Below, in pieces: positions 20,419 to 30,340 of a stretch of 64,000 nucleotides of DNA. The position numbers and the translations under genes are program-made. The notes beneath the pieces are model-generated. The model did not search any database and had not been told where the DNA came from. It was given only the letters and a program-made list of their open reading frames with translations. The first letter of the stretch is position 1; each line of letters starts with the position of its first letter. Source of the DNA: Burkholderia guangdongensis (GTDB lineage Bacteria > Pseudomonadota > Gammaproteobacteria > Burkholderiales > Burkholderiaceae); NCBI RefSeq assembly GCF_013403875.1, contig NZ_JACBNX010000009.1, positions 62,001 to 126,000 of the forward strand, read 5' to 3'.

Positions 20419-21213
20419 TCAGGAGGCGTCCTTCGCTTCACGCGCGAGGTTTGCGAGCCACGCCTCGTCGGCCCGGCTCAACAACTTGTCGCGACGCGCC
20501 CGCTGGATCAGGTCCGGGCGCTTCAGCCACGTGTTTTTCAATGCTTGCTGGCGCCGCCAGCGCTCGATCTCGGCATGATGCCCGCCGAGCAGCACGTCCG
20601 GCACCCGCATCCCGTCGTACTCCTCGGGGCGTGTGTAGTGCGGGCAGTCGAGCAGGCCGTCCGCGAAACTGTCCTGCACCGCCGACTGCGCGTCGTTCAG
20701 CACGCCGGGCAGCAGACGCACGACCGCGTCCATCATCGCCATCGCCGGCAGCTCGCCGCCGGACAACACGAAATCGCCGACGCTGATTTCCTCGTCGACG
20801 CAGCGATCGAGCAAACGCTGATCGATCGCCTCGTAGCGGCCGCACAGCACGACGATGCCGGGCTCGTGCGCCATCTTCGCGACGCGTGCGTGCGTGAGCG
20901 GCGCGCCCTGCGGCGACATCATCACGACGCGCGTGCTCGCGATACCCTGCGCCGCCTGCGCCGCCTTCGCGGCATCGATCGCGGCCTCGAGCGGCTTCGC
21001 CAGCATCACCATGCCCGGACCGCCGCCGTACGGCCGGTCGTCGACCGTGCGGTAGTTGTCCGTCGTGAAATCGCGCGGATTCCAGGTCCGCAACCCGAAG
21101 CGCTCCTGCTTGACGGCCCGGCTGGTGATGCCCCAGTCGGTCAGCGCGCGGAACATTTCGGGAAAGAGCGTGACGACATCGAACTGCACCGCGCTCTCCG
21201 TGACCTGGTTCAT
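20419..21213 (-). CDS. trmD: tRNA (guanine-37-N1)-methyltransferase
   Basis: TrmD makes m1G37, preventing +1 frameshifting. The 264-residue product is a SPOUT enzyme with [24 protein letters not shown], the knotted SAM site [11 protein letters not shown] and the [16 protein letters not shown] motif. Placed one base after rimM. The 130-bp gap to rplS shows no obvious signal. Confidence 0.97.
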   Translation of the reverse strand: MNQVTESAVQFDVVTLFPEMFRALTDWGITSRAVKQERFGLRTWNPRDFTTDNYRTVDDRPYGGGPGMVMLAKPLEAAIDAAKAAQAAQGIASTRVVMMSPQGAPLTHARVAKMAHEPGIVVLCGRYEAIDQRLLDRCVDEEISVGDFVLSGGELPAMAMMDAVVRLLPGVLNDAQSAVQDSFADGLLDCPHYTRPEEYDGMRVPDVLLGGHHAEIERWRRQQALKNTWLKRPDLIQRARRDKLLSRADEAWLANLAREAKDAS

Positions 21214-21214
21214 T

Positions 21215-21925
21215 TCAGTAATCGGCTTCCCAGTCGACGACGATACGACGCGCCGCCTGATCCACCGTTTTGACGTACACGCCGACGAACGGAATCAGCC
21301 GTTCGGCGGTCGCCGGCTGGCCATCCTTGCCGGTCGCCGGATATTCGACGCGCATGATCGAATGCACGCCGTTGTCGATCATGTCGGCCACCTTGCCGAG
21401 CGCCACCGATTGCTCGTTGACGACATCGAGACCGATCAGATCGACCCAGTAAAACTCGTCCGCGTCGTCGAGCGTCGGGAAATCCTCCCGTCGCACGAAC
21501 ACGCGAAAACCGCGCAGCGCGTACGCCGCATCGCGGTCATCGACACCGGCGAGATGCGCGACGATCGTGTCGCCGTGCGTCTTCGCCTGCGTGATCTTCG
21601 CGGACCGCCGATCCGCGCCCCGCTGCAGCCACCAGCGGCGCGCGCTGAGCAGCACATCGCCACCGCGCCCCGCATCGGCATGGGCCCCGATCTTGACCCA
21701 GCCCTTGAGGCCGTACGCATCGAGCACCGCACCGACCTCGACCGCATCGTCGGGCCAGGCCGTCACGGCTTCGAGACTGCCCTGCCGCGCGTCGGTGTCC
21801 TGCTGCGCGCCGGGGTCCCGCTGCGCGTCGGCACCGGCCGTTTCGCTACGCTCGACCGGCTTGCGGACGAACGCGCCGAACGATGCCCGCCCGCGCTTGA
21901 CGCCATCGGAATCGTGCTGGGCCAT
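21215..21925 (-). CDS. rimM: 16S rRNA processing protein RimM
   Basis: RimM assists 30S head assembly by binding S19. The product of 236 residues contains [20 protein letters not shown], the RimM N-domain, and the PRC-barrel [13 protein letters not shown]...[12 protein letters not shown]. About 60 residues precede the core (charged, Gln/Asp/Ala-rich); E. coli RimM lacks most of this. No internal start is clearly better, so the extension may be real. Confidence 0.92.
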   Translation of the reverse strand: MAQHDSDGVKRGRASFGAFVRKPVERSETAGADAQRDPGAQQDTDARQGSLEAVTAWPDDAVEVGAVLDAYGLKGWVKIGAHADAGRGGDVLLSARRWWLQRGADRRSAKITQAKTHGDTIVAHLAGVDDRDAAYALRGFRVFVRREDFPTLDDADEFYWVDLIGLDVVNEQSVALGKVADMIDNGVHSIMRVEYPATGKDGQPATAERLIPFVGVYVKTVDQAARRIVVDWEADY

Positions 21926-21971
21926 CAGCGAACCTCACGGCCGGCACGGCCGGCACACCGCGTCATCACGC

Positions 21972-22226
21972 TCAGGCAGCCGGTTGCGCCTTTTGCGCTT
22001 GCTTCACGAGACGCTCGACGGTCGGCGACAGTTGCGCGCCAACGCCTTGCCAGTACGACAGACGATCTTGAGCGATACGCAGCGATTCGCCCTTCGTTGC
22101 AACCGGGTTGTAGAAGCCGACGCGCTCGATGAAGCGGCCGTCACGACGGTTACGCGAATCGGTAGCGACGATGTTGTAGAACGGGCGCTTCTTCGAGCCG
22201 CCGCGAGCCAGACGGATGATAACCAT
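21972..22226 (-). CDS. rpsP: 30S ribosomal protein S16
   Basis: Product of 84 residues beginning [20 protein letters not shown], with [16 protein letters not shown] 22226 has AAGGA before it; the longer open frame upstream is not coding. First gene of rpsP-rimM-trmD-rplS. Divergent from the sugar-dehydrogenase-like gene. Confidence 0.97.
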   Translation of the reverse strand: MVIIRLARGGSKKRPFYNIVATDSRNRRDGRFIERVGFYNPVATKGESLRIAQDRLSYWQGVGAQLSPTVERLVKQAQKAQPAA

Positions 22227-22379
22227 ATGAAATCCTTCGGGGAAACCGGGTTCGAAACTACTGAAACGGGAGATTATAGCTGGAAACCGGAGGCACAACA
22301 AATACTTACGACCAAAAATCCACGGACGCCGCCCGGCCGGGCCTACAATGCGTCGTATCCCGGATTCTTCTCCGTCGCC

Positions 22380-23606
22380 ATGCCGCCCGCCCATGTCGTG
22401 CTGCGCCGCTTAGTTAGCCTGACGGTCAACCTGACCGTCAGGCTAACCGTCAACTTGCCCGCCCGCGCTGCCCGCACCGTCTCTCGCGTCGCCGCCCGCG
22501 CCCTCACCTGCCTCACCTGCCTCACCTGCCTCACCTGCCTCACCGCCGCGACGGCGGCCGCCGCCCGGCCGCTGCCGATCGAGCAGCTTTCGCTGCCGCC
22601 CGGCTTCCGCGTGTCGGTGCTGACCGACGCCGTACCGGCCGCGCGCGAGATGGCCTGGTCGCCGCGCGGCATTCTGTACGTCGGCAGCATGGAAGGCCGC
22701 GTACATGCGCTCGTGATCCGCGACGCTCAGGTGCGCGCGCACTACGTGATCGCGTCCGGGCTCGAGATGCCGGTCGGCGTCGCCTATCGCGATGGCGCGC
22801 TGGACGTGTCCGCCGTATCGCGAATCCTGCGTTTCGACCGGATCGACGACCGGCTGGCCGCGCCGCCGAAGCCGGTGATCGTCACCGACACGCTGCCGAC
22901 CGAGCGGCACCACGGCTGGAAATTCATCGCGTTCGGCCCCGACGGCAAGCTTTACGTGCCGACGGGCGCGCCGTGCAACGTCTGCCTCGCCGATCGCGAC
23001 CGCTATGCGCTGATCGCGCGGATGGACGCCGACGGCAGCCACCGCGAGATCGTCGCGCGCGGCGTGCGCAATACGGTCGGCTTCGCGTGGCACCCGGACA
23101 CGGGCGAGCTCTGGTTCACCGACAACGGCCGCGACATGATGGGCGACGACGTGCCCGACGACAAGCTCAACCGCGCGCCGCGCGCCGGCCTCGACTTCGG
23201 CTTCCCGTACTGCCACGGCGGCGACACGCCCGACCCCGAATTCGGTGACGCCAACGCGTGCCAACGCTTCGTCGGCCCGGTGCTGAAGCTCGGCGCACAC
23301 GTCGCGTCGCTCGGCATGCGCTTCTATACCGGCACGATGTTCCCCGCCGATTACCGGAACAACATCTTCATCGCCGAACATGGCTCGTGGAACCGCAGCA
23401 CGAAGGTCGGCTATCGCGTGATGCGCGTCATCGCATCGGCCGACGGCCGCACCGCGCGGCAGACACCGTTCGTCACCGGCTGGCTGCGGCCCGACGGCAC
23501 CGTCTGGGGCCGCCCGGCCGACGTGCTGCCGTTGCCGGACGGCTCGCTGCTCGTCAGCGACGACTATGCGGGCGCGATCTACCGGATCACCTATGCGGCA
23601 CCTTGA
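22380..23606 (+). CDS. PQQ-dependent sugar (sorbosone-type) dehydrogenase-like exported protein
   Basis: Product of 408 residues. The mature part is a six-bladed propeller of the soluble aldose/sorbosone dehydrogenase type: [64 protein letters not shown] and the His-containing [10 protein letters not shown]. Such enzymes use PQQ in the periplasm; the substrate is unknown. The N-terminus is unusual: a repeat [13 protein letters not shown] encoded by a large inverted repeat, then [14 protein letters not shown] encoded by 9-bp tandem repeats, then the likely cleavage region [15 protein letters not shown] 22380 or TTG 22455 could be the true start. Confidence 0.75.
   Translation: MPPAHVVLRRLVSLTVNLTVRLTVNLPARAARTVSRVAARALTCLTCLTCLTCLTAATAAAARPLPIEQLSLPPGFRVSVLTDAVPAAREMAWSPRGILYVGSMEGRVHALVIRDAQVRAHYVIASGLEMPVGVAYRDGALDVSAVSRILRFDRIDDRLAAPPKPVIVTDTLPTERHHGWKFIAFGPDGKLYVPTGAPCNVCLADRDRYALIARMDADGSHREIVARGVRNTVGFAWHPDTGELWFTDNGRDMMGDDVPDDKLNRAPRAGLDFGFPYCHGGDTPDPEFGDANACQRFVGPVLKLGAHVASLGMRFYTGTMFPADYRNNIFIAEHGSWNRSTKVGYRVMRVIASADGRTARQTPFVTGWLRPDGTVWGRPADVLPLPDGSLLVSDDYAGAIYRITYAAP
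22413..22447. repeat. Large perfect inverted repeat inside the 5' end of the sugar-dehydrogenase gene
   Basis: Arms GTTAGCCTGACGGTCA (22413-22428) and its exact complement (22432-22447) with a 3-base loop. The RNA hairpin would be very stable and sits 33 nt after ATG 22380. There is no T tract after it, so it is not a classical terminator. Confidence 0.85.
22503..22544 (+). repeat. 9-bp tandem repeat coding Leu-Thr-Cys
   Basis: Four to five exact copies of CTCACCTGC in the signal-peptide region of the 22380 gene; in frame. Confidence 0.9.
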
Positions 23607-23709
23607 CGCAGACCGGGGATGACCTCGCCGCGCCGGGCATCGTAGAATGCGTGCCGGGCAATCGCCCCCGCCGCCGCCGGCGGTCCATGCCAACGATTAC
23701 ACGCGCTCC

Positions 23710-24192
23710 ATGTCCAGCAGTTCGCTCGCCCCCCGCCGTTTCCGCTCGAAGACGCTCACCGCCGCCCTCGCATTCCTGCTCGGTTCGCTCGGCGCGCACC
23801 GTTTCTATCTGTACGGCTGGCGCGACCTGTTCGGCTGGGCGCACCTGCTTGCGACGATCGTCGGGATTCCCGGCTTTCTGCTGCTCGCCGCCTCGCAACA
23901 CGCGGACGGCCTCGCGTCAGCCGGCCTCGGCTGGTGGCTCGCGATCCCCGGCGCAATCTCGCTGCTCGCCGCGTTTCTCGCGGCAATCGTCTACGGGCTG
24001 CGCGCCGATGACAAATGGGACGCGCAATTCAATGGGGACACCGGCAAACAGAGCCGGTCCGGCTGGACCGTGGTCTTCGTCGTGATCTTCTCGCTGCTGA
24101 TCGGCGCGTTCCTGCTGATGAGCGCGCTCGCAATCTCGTTCCAGACCTATTTCGAATCGCAGATCGAAGCGGCGAAGCAGATCTCCCAGTAA
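23710..24192 (+). CDS. TM2-domain membrane protein
   Basis: Product of 160 residues with four hydrophobic segments. The first pair carries the TM2 signature (ALAFLLGSLGAHRFYLYGWRDLFGWAHLLATIVGIPGF). The C-terminal pair includes GWTVVFVVIFSLLIGAFLLM. Function unknown. It converges tightly on the radical-SAM gene, with 9 nt between stops. Confidence 0.8.
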   Translation: MSSSSLAPRRFRSKTLTAALAFLLGSLGAHRFYLYGWRDLFGWAHLLATIVGIPGFLLLAASQHADGLASAGLGWWLAIPGAISLLAAFLAAIVYGLRADDKWDAQFNGDTGKQSRSGWTVVFVVIFSLLIGAFLLMSALAISFQTYFESQIEAAKQISQ

Positions 24193-24201
24193 ACGCCGCG
24201 C

Positions 24202-25383
24202 TCAAAACAGGCTCAACTGCGAATCGCCGCCCGACGCATCGTCGCGCGACATCAGCCCCGCTCGCAGGGCGGCGGCTCCGTGGATGGCCGCCCCACGGAT
24301 GGCCGCCCCCTTGAACTGAGACACGTCGAGGGTTCCGTTCGACCGCTCGTTCAGCCCCAACCGCTTGACCGCTTGGTGGAACCGCTGCCGCAGCAGATCC
24401 GCCCAGATGCCCTCGCCCTTCATCCGCTTGCCGAACGCCGAGTCGTAATCCTTGCCGCCGCGCATGTCGCGCACACGGTTCATCACGCGTTCCGCCCGAT
24501 CCGGAAAATGCGCGGCGAGCCAGTTCTGGAACAGCGGCGCGACCTCCCACGGCAGGCGCAGGATGATGTAGCTCGCGTACGTCGCGCCAGCCTCCGCGCA
24601 GGCTTCGAGCACGCGCTCGATGTCCGGCTCGGTGACGAACGGAATCACCGGCGCGACGCTCACGCCGACCGGCACGCCCGCGTCGCGTAGTGCGCGGATC
24701 GTCCGCAGCCGGCGCGACGGCGTCGCCGCGCGCGGCTCGAGCGTGCGCGCGAGATCGGCGTCGAGCGTCGTGATCGTGACGGCCGCCATCACCTGGCCCC
24801 GCTCGGCCATCGGCGCGAGCAAATCGAGATCGCGCTCGATCAGCGACGATTTCGTGATCGCCGCGAATGGCAGCCCGTGATCGTGCATCACCTGGATCAC
24901 GCTGCGCGTGATTTTCAGCTCGCGCTCGACCGGTTGATACGCGTCAGTGCTGACGCCCAGCGCGATCGGCTCCGGCACGTAGCGCTTGCGCGAAATCTCG
25001 CGCACGAGCAGCTCGGCGGCGTTCACCTTCGCGTAGATGCGGCTCTCGAAATCGAGCCCCGGCGACAGGCCGAGATAGCTGTGCGTCGGCCGCGCGAAGC
25101 AGTAGATGCAGCCGTGCTCGCAGCCGCGATACGGATTCAGCGACACGCTGAACGGAATGTCGGGCGACTGGTTGCGCGTCAGGATGCTCTTCGCGCGCTC
25201 GTGGAACACCTGCGTGCGCAGCGGCGCGGGCGCGTCGCCGTCGGCCGGCGCGCACGCCCAGCCGTCGTCGACCGCTTCGCGCAGCGCCGTCTCGTACCGC
25301 CCCTGAAGGTTGTCGACCGCGCCGCGCCCCTTGCGGGGCACCGGCGGCGCGACCGGAAATTCGACGTCGGATCGATCGCTCAT
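24202..25383 (-). CDS. PA0069-family radical SAM protein, LexA-controlled
   Basis: Product of 393 residues. The radical-SAM cluster motif is C-x-x-x-C-x-x-C in RGCEHGCIYCFARPTH; LGVSTDAYQPVERELKITR and VAAVTITTLDADLARTLEPRAATPSRRL-type segments are those of the PA0069/SplB-like group, related to spore photoproduct lyase. A near-perfect LexA box overlaps its promoter; PA0069 in Pseudomonas aeruginosa is reported as an SOS gene, which fits a DNA-damage role (inference). The C-terminal GAAIRGAAIHGAAALRAG is a short in-frame repeat. An ATG at 25422 also opens the frame but would lie 5 nt from the LexA box, so ATG 25383 is preferred. Confidence 0.85.
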   Translation of the reverse strand: MSDRSDVEFPVAPPVPRKGRGAVDNLQGRYETALREAVDDGWACAPADGDAPAPLRTQVFHERAKSILTRNQSPDIPFSVSLNPYRGCEHGCIYCFARPTHSYLGLSPGLDFESRIYAKVNAAELLVREISRKRYVPEPIALGVSTDAYQPVERELKITRSVIQVMHDHGLPFAAITKSSLIERDLDLLAPMAERGQVMAAVTITTLDADLARTLEPRAATPSRRLRTIRALRDAGVPVGVSVAPVIPFVTEPDIERVLEACAEAGATYASYIILRLPWEVAPLFQNWLAAHFPDRAERVMNRVRDMRGGKDYDSAFGKRMKGEGIWADLLRQRFHQAVKRLGLNERSNGTLDVSQFKGAAIRGAAIHGAAALRAGLMSRDDASGGDSQLSLF

Positions 25384-25426
25384 CTGTTCCGCGGGCAGCC
25401 TCGCGCGCCCGGCCTCGTACATTCGA

Positions 25427-25446
25427 TACTGTATATTTATACAGTA
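25427..25446 (-). promoter_or_regulatory. LexA (SOS) operator
   Basis: CTGT-N8-ACAG with an AT-only centre, extended to TACTG...CAGTA. It differs from the E. coli SOS consensus at one central base. It is the core of a larger perfect inverted repeat, 15-bp arms with 2-bp spacer, at 25421-25452. It covers the -10 of the promoter below. Confidence 0.9.
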
Positions 25447-25464
25447 TCGAATGCTGGATGCCAA
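25436..25464 (-). promoter_or_regulatory. Sigma-70 promoter of the radical SAM gene
   Basis: On the minus strand: TTGGCA (25464-25459), 17-bp spacer, TATAAA (25441-25436). LexA bound at 25427-25446 would block it. Start point expected near 25428. Confidence 0.75.
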
Positions 25465-25475
25465 GACCCGCGAGG

Positions 25476-25964
25476 CTATTCGTCGACCGCGATCGTCAGC
25501 GTCTCCTTGATCTCCTCCATCACGACGTAGCTTTTCGACTGCACCGCGCCCGGCAACTGCAGCAGGATGTCGCCGAGCAGCTTGCGGTAGTCGGCCATTT
25601 CGCCGATGCGCGCCTTGATCAGATAGTCGAAGTCGCCGGACACGAGATGGCACTCGAGCACCTCGTCGATCTTCATCACCTCGCGGCGGAACTGCTCGAA
25701 CGCGTTGCCGCTCTTGTGGCTCAGCGTGATCTCGACGAACACGAGCAGCGCCGCGCCGAGCTGCGACGGGTCGACGTGCGCGTGATAGCCGGTGATCACG
25801 CCGTCGCGCTCCATCCGCCGCACGCGCTCGATGCACGGCGTGACGGTCAGGCCGACCTGCTCGGCGAGATCCTTCATCGCCATGCGGCCGTCCGCCTGCA
25901 GCAGTTTCAGGATGCGGCGATCGAGCTTGTCGAGCGCCCGAATCGGCCGACGTTGAGTTCTCAT
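25476..25964 (-). CDS. Lrp/AsnC family regulator, probably of dadA
   Basis: Product of 162 residues: HTH ALDKLDRRILKLLQADGRMAMKDLAEQVGLTVTPCIERVRRM, then an RAM ligand domain (GAALLVFVEITLSHKS...VLECHLVSGDFDYLIKARIGEMADYRKLL). Divergent from dadA across 142 bp, the usual arrangement of an alanine-responsive Lrp-type activator with the D-amino acid dehydrogenase gene. ATG 25964 is chosen because family members begin close to the HTH. Confidence 0.9.
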   Translation of the reverse strand: MRTQRRPIRALDKLDRRILKLLQADGRMAMKDLAEQVGLTVTPCIERVRRMERDGVITGYHAHVDPSQLGAALLVFVEITLSHKSGNAFEQFRREVMKIDEVLECHLVSGDFDYLIKARIGEMADYRKLLGDILLQLPGAVQSKSYVVMEEIKETLTIAVDE

Positions 25965-26001
25965 GGCTTTTTGCTGAAAATCAGAAAAATACGATAACAA
26001 A

Positions 26002-26041
26002 ACCTGGTCGCTCGACAATACCATAGCTTAAAAAACCAGGT
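26002..26041. promoter_or_regulatory. Inverted repeat in the lrp-dadA intergenic region
   Basis: ACCTGGT at 26002-26008 and ACCAGGT at 26035-26041, with AT-rich sequence between. Candidate Lrp-type binding region; the AT-richness stands out in this genome. Confidence 0.4.
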
Positions 26042-26106
26042 CAGATAGAAAACGCATGGGCGTGCGTGCCGCCGCCTTCTATCGGCCCCTTCCAACTGGA
26101 GCAGCT

Positions 26107-27393
26107 ATGCGAGTCGTCGTTCTGGGCAGCGGTGTGGTGGGCGTGGCAAGCGCGTATTACCTCGCACGCGCAGGTCATGAAGTCACGGTAATCGATCGGG
26201 AAGCGGGTCCGGCGCTCGAAACGAGCTTCGCGAACGCCGGCCAGATCTCGCCCGGCTACGCGGCGCCGTGGGCCGCGCCCGGCGTGCCGCTGAAGGCGGT
26301 CAAGTGGATGTTCGAGAAGCACGCGCCGCTCGCGATCCGCCTCGACGGCTCCCGCTTCCAGCTCCAGTGGATGTGGCAGATGCTGCGTAACTGCACGGCC
26401 GAGCGCTATGCGGTGAACAAGGGCCGCATGGTCCGGCTCGCCGAATACAGCCGCGACTGCCTGCAGGCGCTGCGCGCCGACACCGGCATCCAGTACGAAG
26501 GCCGCACCGGCGGCACGCTGCAGCTGTTCCGCACGCAGCAGCAGCTCGACGGCGCCGCGAAGGACATCGCGGTGCTGAAGGAAGCGAACGTGCCGTACGA
26601 ACTGCTGATGCCGGCCGATCTCGCGCGTGCCGAGCCGGCGCTCGCGGCGACGGCGCACAAGCTGACGGGCGGCCTGCGCCTGCCCGGCGACGAAACCGGC
26701 GACTGCCAGCTGTTCACGACGCGCCTCGCTGCGCTCGCCGCCGAGCTCGGCGTCAAGTTCCGCTACGGCACGCCGATCGACGGCCTCCTGATGACCGGCG
26801 ACCGAATCGCGGGCGTCCAGTGCGGCAGCGAAACCGTGCGCGCCGATACGTACGTGGTCGCGCTCGGCTCGTACTCGACGCGCTTCATCGCGAACCTGAT
26901 GCAAATTCCGGTGTATCCGCTGAAGGGGTACTCGATCACCGCGCCGATCGTCGACGCGGCCGCCGCGCCGGTGTCGACCGTGCTCGACGAAACGTACAAG
27001 ATCGCGATCACTCGCTTCGACGACCGGATCCGCGTCGGCGGAATGGCCGAGATCGTCGGCTTCAACAAGGAACTGCGCCAGGCGCGCCGCGAAACGCTCG
27101 AGATGTGCGTGAACGATCTGTTCCCGGGCGGCGGCGACACGTCGAAGGCGACGTTCTGGACCGGCCTGCGCCCGATGACGCCGGACGGCACGCCGATCGT
27201 CGGCCGCACGCCGGTGTCCAACCTGTTCCTGAACACCGGCCACGGCACGCTCGGCTGGACGATGTCGTGCGGCTCGGGCCAGTTGCTCGCCGACCTGATC
27301 TCGGGCAAGAAGCCGGCGATCCAGGCCGACGATCTGTCCGTGCATCGCTATCTGAAGGACGTGGCCGGCGCGCATCGCCCCGCGTACGCATAA
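26107..27393 (+). CDS. dadA: D-amino acid dehydrogenase small subunit
   Basis: DadA oxidises D-alanine and other D-amino acids and passes electrons to the respiratory chain; with alanine racemase it allows alanine catabolism. The 428-residue product begins [31 protein letters not shown] (FAD Rossmann GxGxxG), and has [23 protein letters not shown] and [38 protein letters not shown], both diagnostic. ATG 26107 matches the family start. No racemase gene follows; two terminators do. Confidence 0.96.
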   Translation: MRVVVLGSGVVGVASAYYLARAGHEVTVIDREAGPALETSFANAGQISPGYAAPWAAPGVPLKAVKWMFEKHAPLAIRLDGSRFQLQWMWQMLRNCTAERYAVNKGRMVRLAEYSRDCLQALRADTGIQYEGRTGGTLQLFRTQQQLDGAAKDIAVLKEANVPYELLMPADLARAEPALAATAHKLTGGLRLPGDETGDCQLFTTRLAALAAELGVKFRYGTPIDGLLMTGDRIAGVQCGSETVRADTYVVALGSYSTRFIANLMQIPVYPLKGYSITAPIVDAAAAPVSTVLDETYKIAITRFDDRIRVGGMAEIVGFNKELRQARRETLEMCVNDLFPGGGDTSKATFWTGLRPMTPDGTPIVGRTPVSNLFLNTGHGTLGWTMSCGSGQLLADLISGKKPAIQADDLSVHRYLKDVAGAHRPAYA

Positions 27394-27421
27394 CCCGTCG
27401 CTCACTCGTCGGCATCGAAGC

Positions 27422-27457
27422 GAAGAACGACGCCTGATGAGGGCGCCGTTCTTCTTT
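27422..27457 (+). terminator. Terminator after dadA
   Basis: GAAGAACGACGCC, seven-base loop, GGCGCCGTTCTTC with one mismatch, then TTT. Confidence 0.65.
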
Positions 27458-27481
27458 GGCTGTGCAGTCGACGGCGGCCGC

Positions 27482-27519
27482 GATGTGAAAAGGGGGCGCT
27501 GCCGCGCCCCCTTTTTCAT
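27482..27519. terminator. Bidirectional terminator between dadA and etfA
   Basis: Stem AAAAGGGGGCGC, TGCC loop, GCGCCCCCTTTTT, extended by GATG/CATC. T runs on both strands; it serves the convergent etfBA operon as well. Confidence 0.9.
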
Positions 27520-27561
27520 CGTGTGTCGTCACCGTGCTCGACGCGCGGTGCGCGTCACCCG

Positions 27562-28521
27562 TCAGCCCAGTTCGCTCACGAGCTCCGGCACGAGCGTGAA
27601 CAGATCGCCAACGAGGCCGTAGTCGGCCACGCTGAAGATCGGCGCTTCCGGATCCTTGTTGATCGCGACGATCACCTTCGAATCCTTCATCCCGGCCAGA
27701 TGCTGGATCGCACCCGAGATGCCGACCGCAATGTACAGCTGCGGCGCGACGATCTTGCCCGTCTGGCCGACCTGGTAGTCGTTCGGCACGAAGCCCGCAT
27801 CGACTGCCGCACGCGATGCGCCCAGCGCCGCGCCAAGCTTGTCCGCCAGCGGCTCCAGCACCTTCGTGTAGTTTTCGCCGTTGCCCAGGCCACGGCCGCC
27901 CGACACGATGATCTTTGCGCTCGTCAGCTCCGGACGGTCCAGCTTCGTCACTTCGCGGCTCACGAACTGCGACACGCCGGCATCGGCCGCCGCGTCGATC
28001 TTCTCGACCGCTGCGCTGCCGCCTTCGGCCGCTACCGCGTCGAAGCCCGTCGAACGCACCGTGATCACCTTGATCGGGTCCGTCGATTGCACCGTCGCGA
28101 TCGCGTTACCCGCATAGATCGGGCGCTCGAACGTGTCGGCCGCATCGACCGCCGTGATGTCCGAGATCTGCGCGACGTCGAGCTTCGCCGCGATACGCGG
28201 CGCGACGTTCTTGCCCGACGCCGTCGCCGGCGCCAGGATGTGCGTGTAATTCTTCGCCGAGTCTTGCACAAGCGTCAGCACCGTTGCTTCGACGTTTTCC
28301 GCGAGGCCATCGGCCAGCTGCGGCGCATCGGCCAGCAGCACCTTGCTCACGCCCGCGATCTTCGCCGCCGCATCCGCCGCGCCCTGCGCGTTGTGACCCG
28401 CGACCAGCACGTGAATGTCGCCGCCAACGAATTTGCCAACCTCAGCCGCCGCCGCCACCGTATTCAGCGTCGCCGCCTTGATCGACCCGTTGTCGTGTTC
28501 CGCAATTACCAGAATCGTCAT
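27562..28521 (-). CDS. etfA: Electron transfer flavoprotein alpha subunit
   Basis: Product of 319 residues. The FAD-binding C-terminal domain shows [72 protein letters not shown], all characteristic. It passes electrons from acyl-CoA and other dehydrogenases to ETF:quinone oxidoreductase. Lies 15 nt after etfB. Confidence 0.97.
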   Translation of the reverse strand: MTILVIAEHDNGSIKAATLNTVAAAAEVGKFVGGDIHVLVAGHNAQGAADAAAKIAGVSKVLLADAPQLADGLAENVEATVLTLVQDSAKNYTHILAPATASGKNVAPRIAAKLDVAQISDITAVDAADTFERPIYAGNAIATVQSTDPIKVITVRSTGFDAVAAEGGSAAVEKIDAAADAGVSQFVSREVTKLDRPELTSAKIIVSGGRGLGNGENYTKVLEPLADKLGAALGASRAAVDAGFVPNDYQVGQTGKIVAPQLYIAVGISGAIQHLAGMKDSKVIVAINKDPEAPIFSVADYGLVGDLFTLVPELVSELG

Positions 28522-28536
28522 TTTCTATCCGCTCCC

Positions 28537-29286
28537 TCACAGAACCTTGGCTTCGGTCTTCAGCTTCTCGACCAGCGTCTTCACGTCCGGCACCTTCACG
28601 CCCGCCGCGCGCTTCGGCGGCTCGGTCACCTTCAGCGTCTTCAGACGCGGCGCGACGTCCACGCCCAGGTCTTCCGGCTTCACAATTTCCAGCGGCTTCT
28701 TCTTCGCCTTCATGATGTTCGGCAACGTCACGTAGCGCGGCTCGTTCAGGCGCAGATCCGTCGTCACCACCGCCGGCAGCGTCAGCGACAGCGTTTCCGT
28801 CCCGCCGTCCACCTCACGCGCGACCGTTGCCTTACCGTCGGCGATCGTCACCTTCGCGGCGAACGTCGCTTGCGGCAGGCCCGCCAAAGCAGCCAGCATC
28901 TGGCCGGTCTGGTTCGAATCGTCGTCGATCGCCTGCTTGCCAAGGAACACGAGTTGCGGCTGCTCCTTGTCCACCAGCGCCTTCAGGATCTTCGCGACCG
29001 CGAGCGGCTCGACGCCGTCGTTCGACTCGACCAGAATCGCGCGGTCCGCGCCGATCGCCAGCGCCGTGCGCAGCGTTTCCTGCGCCTGCGTCACGCCCAC
29101 CGACACCGCGACCACTTCCGTCGCGACGCCCGCTTCCTTCAGACGCACCGCCTCTTCCACCGCGATTTCGTCGAACGGGTTCATCGACATCTTCACGTTC
29201 GCGATGTCGACACCCGTGTTGTCCGACTTCACGCGGACCTTCACGTTGTAGTCGACCACTCTTTTCACTGGCACCAGGATTTTCAT
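28537..29286 (-). CDS. etfB: Electron transfer flavoprotein beta subunit
   Basis: Product of 249 residues beginning [20 protein letters not shown], with [21 protein letters not shown] and the ETF-beta signature [31 protein letters not shown]-binding subunit of the ETF heterodimer. The ATG at 29286 is preferred over an upstream in-frame codon at 29325 by family length. Confidence 0.97.
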   Translation of the reverse strand: MKILVPVKRVVDYNVKVRVKSDNTGVDIANVKMSMNPFDEIAVEEAVRLKEAGVATEVVAVSVGVTQAQETLRTALAIGADRAILVESNDGVEPLAVAKILKALVDKEQPQLVFLGKQAIDDDSNQTGQMLAALAGLPQATFAAKVTIADGKATVAREVDGGTETLSLTLPAVVTTDLRLNEPRYVTLPNIMKAKKKPLEIVKPEDLGVDVAPRLKTLKVTEPPKRAAGVKVPDVKTLVEKLKTEAKVL

Positions 29287-29416
29287 GCACACGCTCCAAA
29301 GTAACGGAATACGACCAGCGGCCATTGTATAGCGAGGCCTTCATGTTGCACGGCCAAGCGGGCCCATCATCATGGCTATCGAGGATAGCGCAGTTTTGCA
29401 GCGCACCAGCAATAGC

Positions 29417-29428
29417 GAACGGTCGTTC
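29417..29428. promoter_or_regulatory. Possible TetR-type operator upstream of etfBA
   Basis: GAACG-GT-CGTTC, 130 bp upstream of etfB, next to an AT-rich stretch (TATTTTAAAAGG). Palindromes of this form are commonly bound by TetR-family regulators of fatty-acid oxidation; the assignment is inference. Confidence 0.35.
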
Positions 29429-29506
29429 TATTTTAAAAGGAAAAAAATGTCGACGCAAAGCCCGGGTTTTCGATCAGCCACTCTAGACACCGGGTGAAAC
29501 CCTGAC

Positions 29507-30301
29507 TCACCACGCGGCGATCACCGCCCCGCCGAACTTCTGCTCGATAAAGCGCTTGACTTCAGGCGAATGGTAGGCCGCGACGAGCTTCGCGACCCAC
29601 GGCTTGTTCTTGTCCGCTTCGCGGATCGCGAGGATGTTCGCGTACGGGCCGTTCGGGCCCTCGATCGCGATTGCGTCGCTCTTCGGATTCAACCCCGCTT
29701 CCATCGCGTAGTTCGTGTTGATCGCGGCCGCGTCGACGTCGCCGAGCGAGCGCGGGATCTGCGCGGCGTCGAGCTCGACGATCTTCAGCTTGCGCGGATT
29801 GTCGACGATGTCGAGCGGCGTCGCCTTCAGCCCCGCGTCGGCGCGCAGTTTCAGCAGCCCCTGCTTCTGCAGCAGCAGCAACGCGCGGCCGCCATTGGTC
29901 GGATCGTTCGGAATCGCGACGCTCGCGCCCGGCTTCAGCGCCGCGAGCGACTTCACGCGCTTCGAGTAGATGCCCATCGGGAACGTGACCGTATCCGCGA
30001 CCCGGATCAGCTTGTAGCCGCGGTCCTTCACCTGCGCTTCCAGATACGGTTCGTGCTGGTAGCTGTTCGCGTCGAGGTCGCCGGCCGCGAGCGCGGCGTT
30101 CGGCTGCACGTAGTCGGAGAATTCGACGATCTTGATGTCGAGGCCGCTCTTCGCCGCGACCTTCTTCACCTCTTCCATCACCTGCGCGTGCGGACCGCCC
30201 GTCACGCCGACCTTGATCGTCTCGGCACCCGCGTGCACGCTCGCGAACAGCGTGGCCGCACCGAGCGCCACCGCGAACTTCAGCATCCATCGTCGTTGCA
30301 T
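29507..30301 (-). CDS. metQ: Methionine ABC transporter substrate-binding protein MetQ
   Basis: Product of 264 residues, NlpA/MetQ family: IKVGVTGGPHAQVMEEVKKVA, YVQPNAALAAGDLDANSYQHEPYLE, PNDPTNGGRALLLLQK. The signal peptide ends ASVHAGAE with no lipobox Cys, so it should be a soluble periplasmic protein rather than the lipoprotein of E. coli. Last gene of metNIQ. Confidence 0.92.
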   Translation of the reverse strand: MQRRWMLKFAVALGAATLFASVHAGAETIKVGVTGGPHAQVMEEVKKVAAKSGLDIKIVEFSDYVQPNAALAAGDLDANSYQHEPYLEAQVKDRGYKLIRVADTVTFPMGIYSKRVKSLAALKPGASVAIPNDPTNGGRALLLLQKQGLLKLRADAGLKATPLDIVDNPRKLKIVELDAAQIPRSLGDVDAAAINTNYAMEAGLNPKSDAIAIEGPNGPYANILAIREADKNKPWVAKLVAAYHSPEVKRFIEQKFGGAVIAAW

Positions 30302-30340
30302 CTTGCGTCTCCCCCTGTTGGTCGGTTTTCGTTCTGCTCG

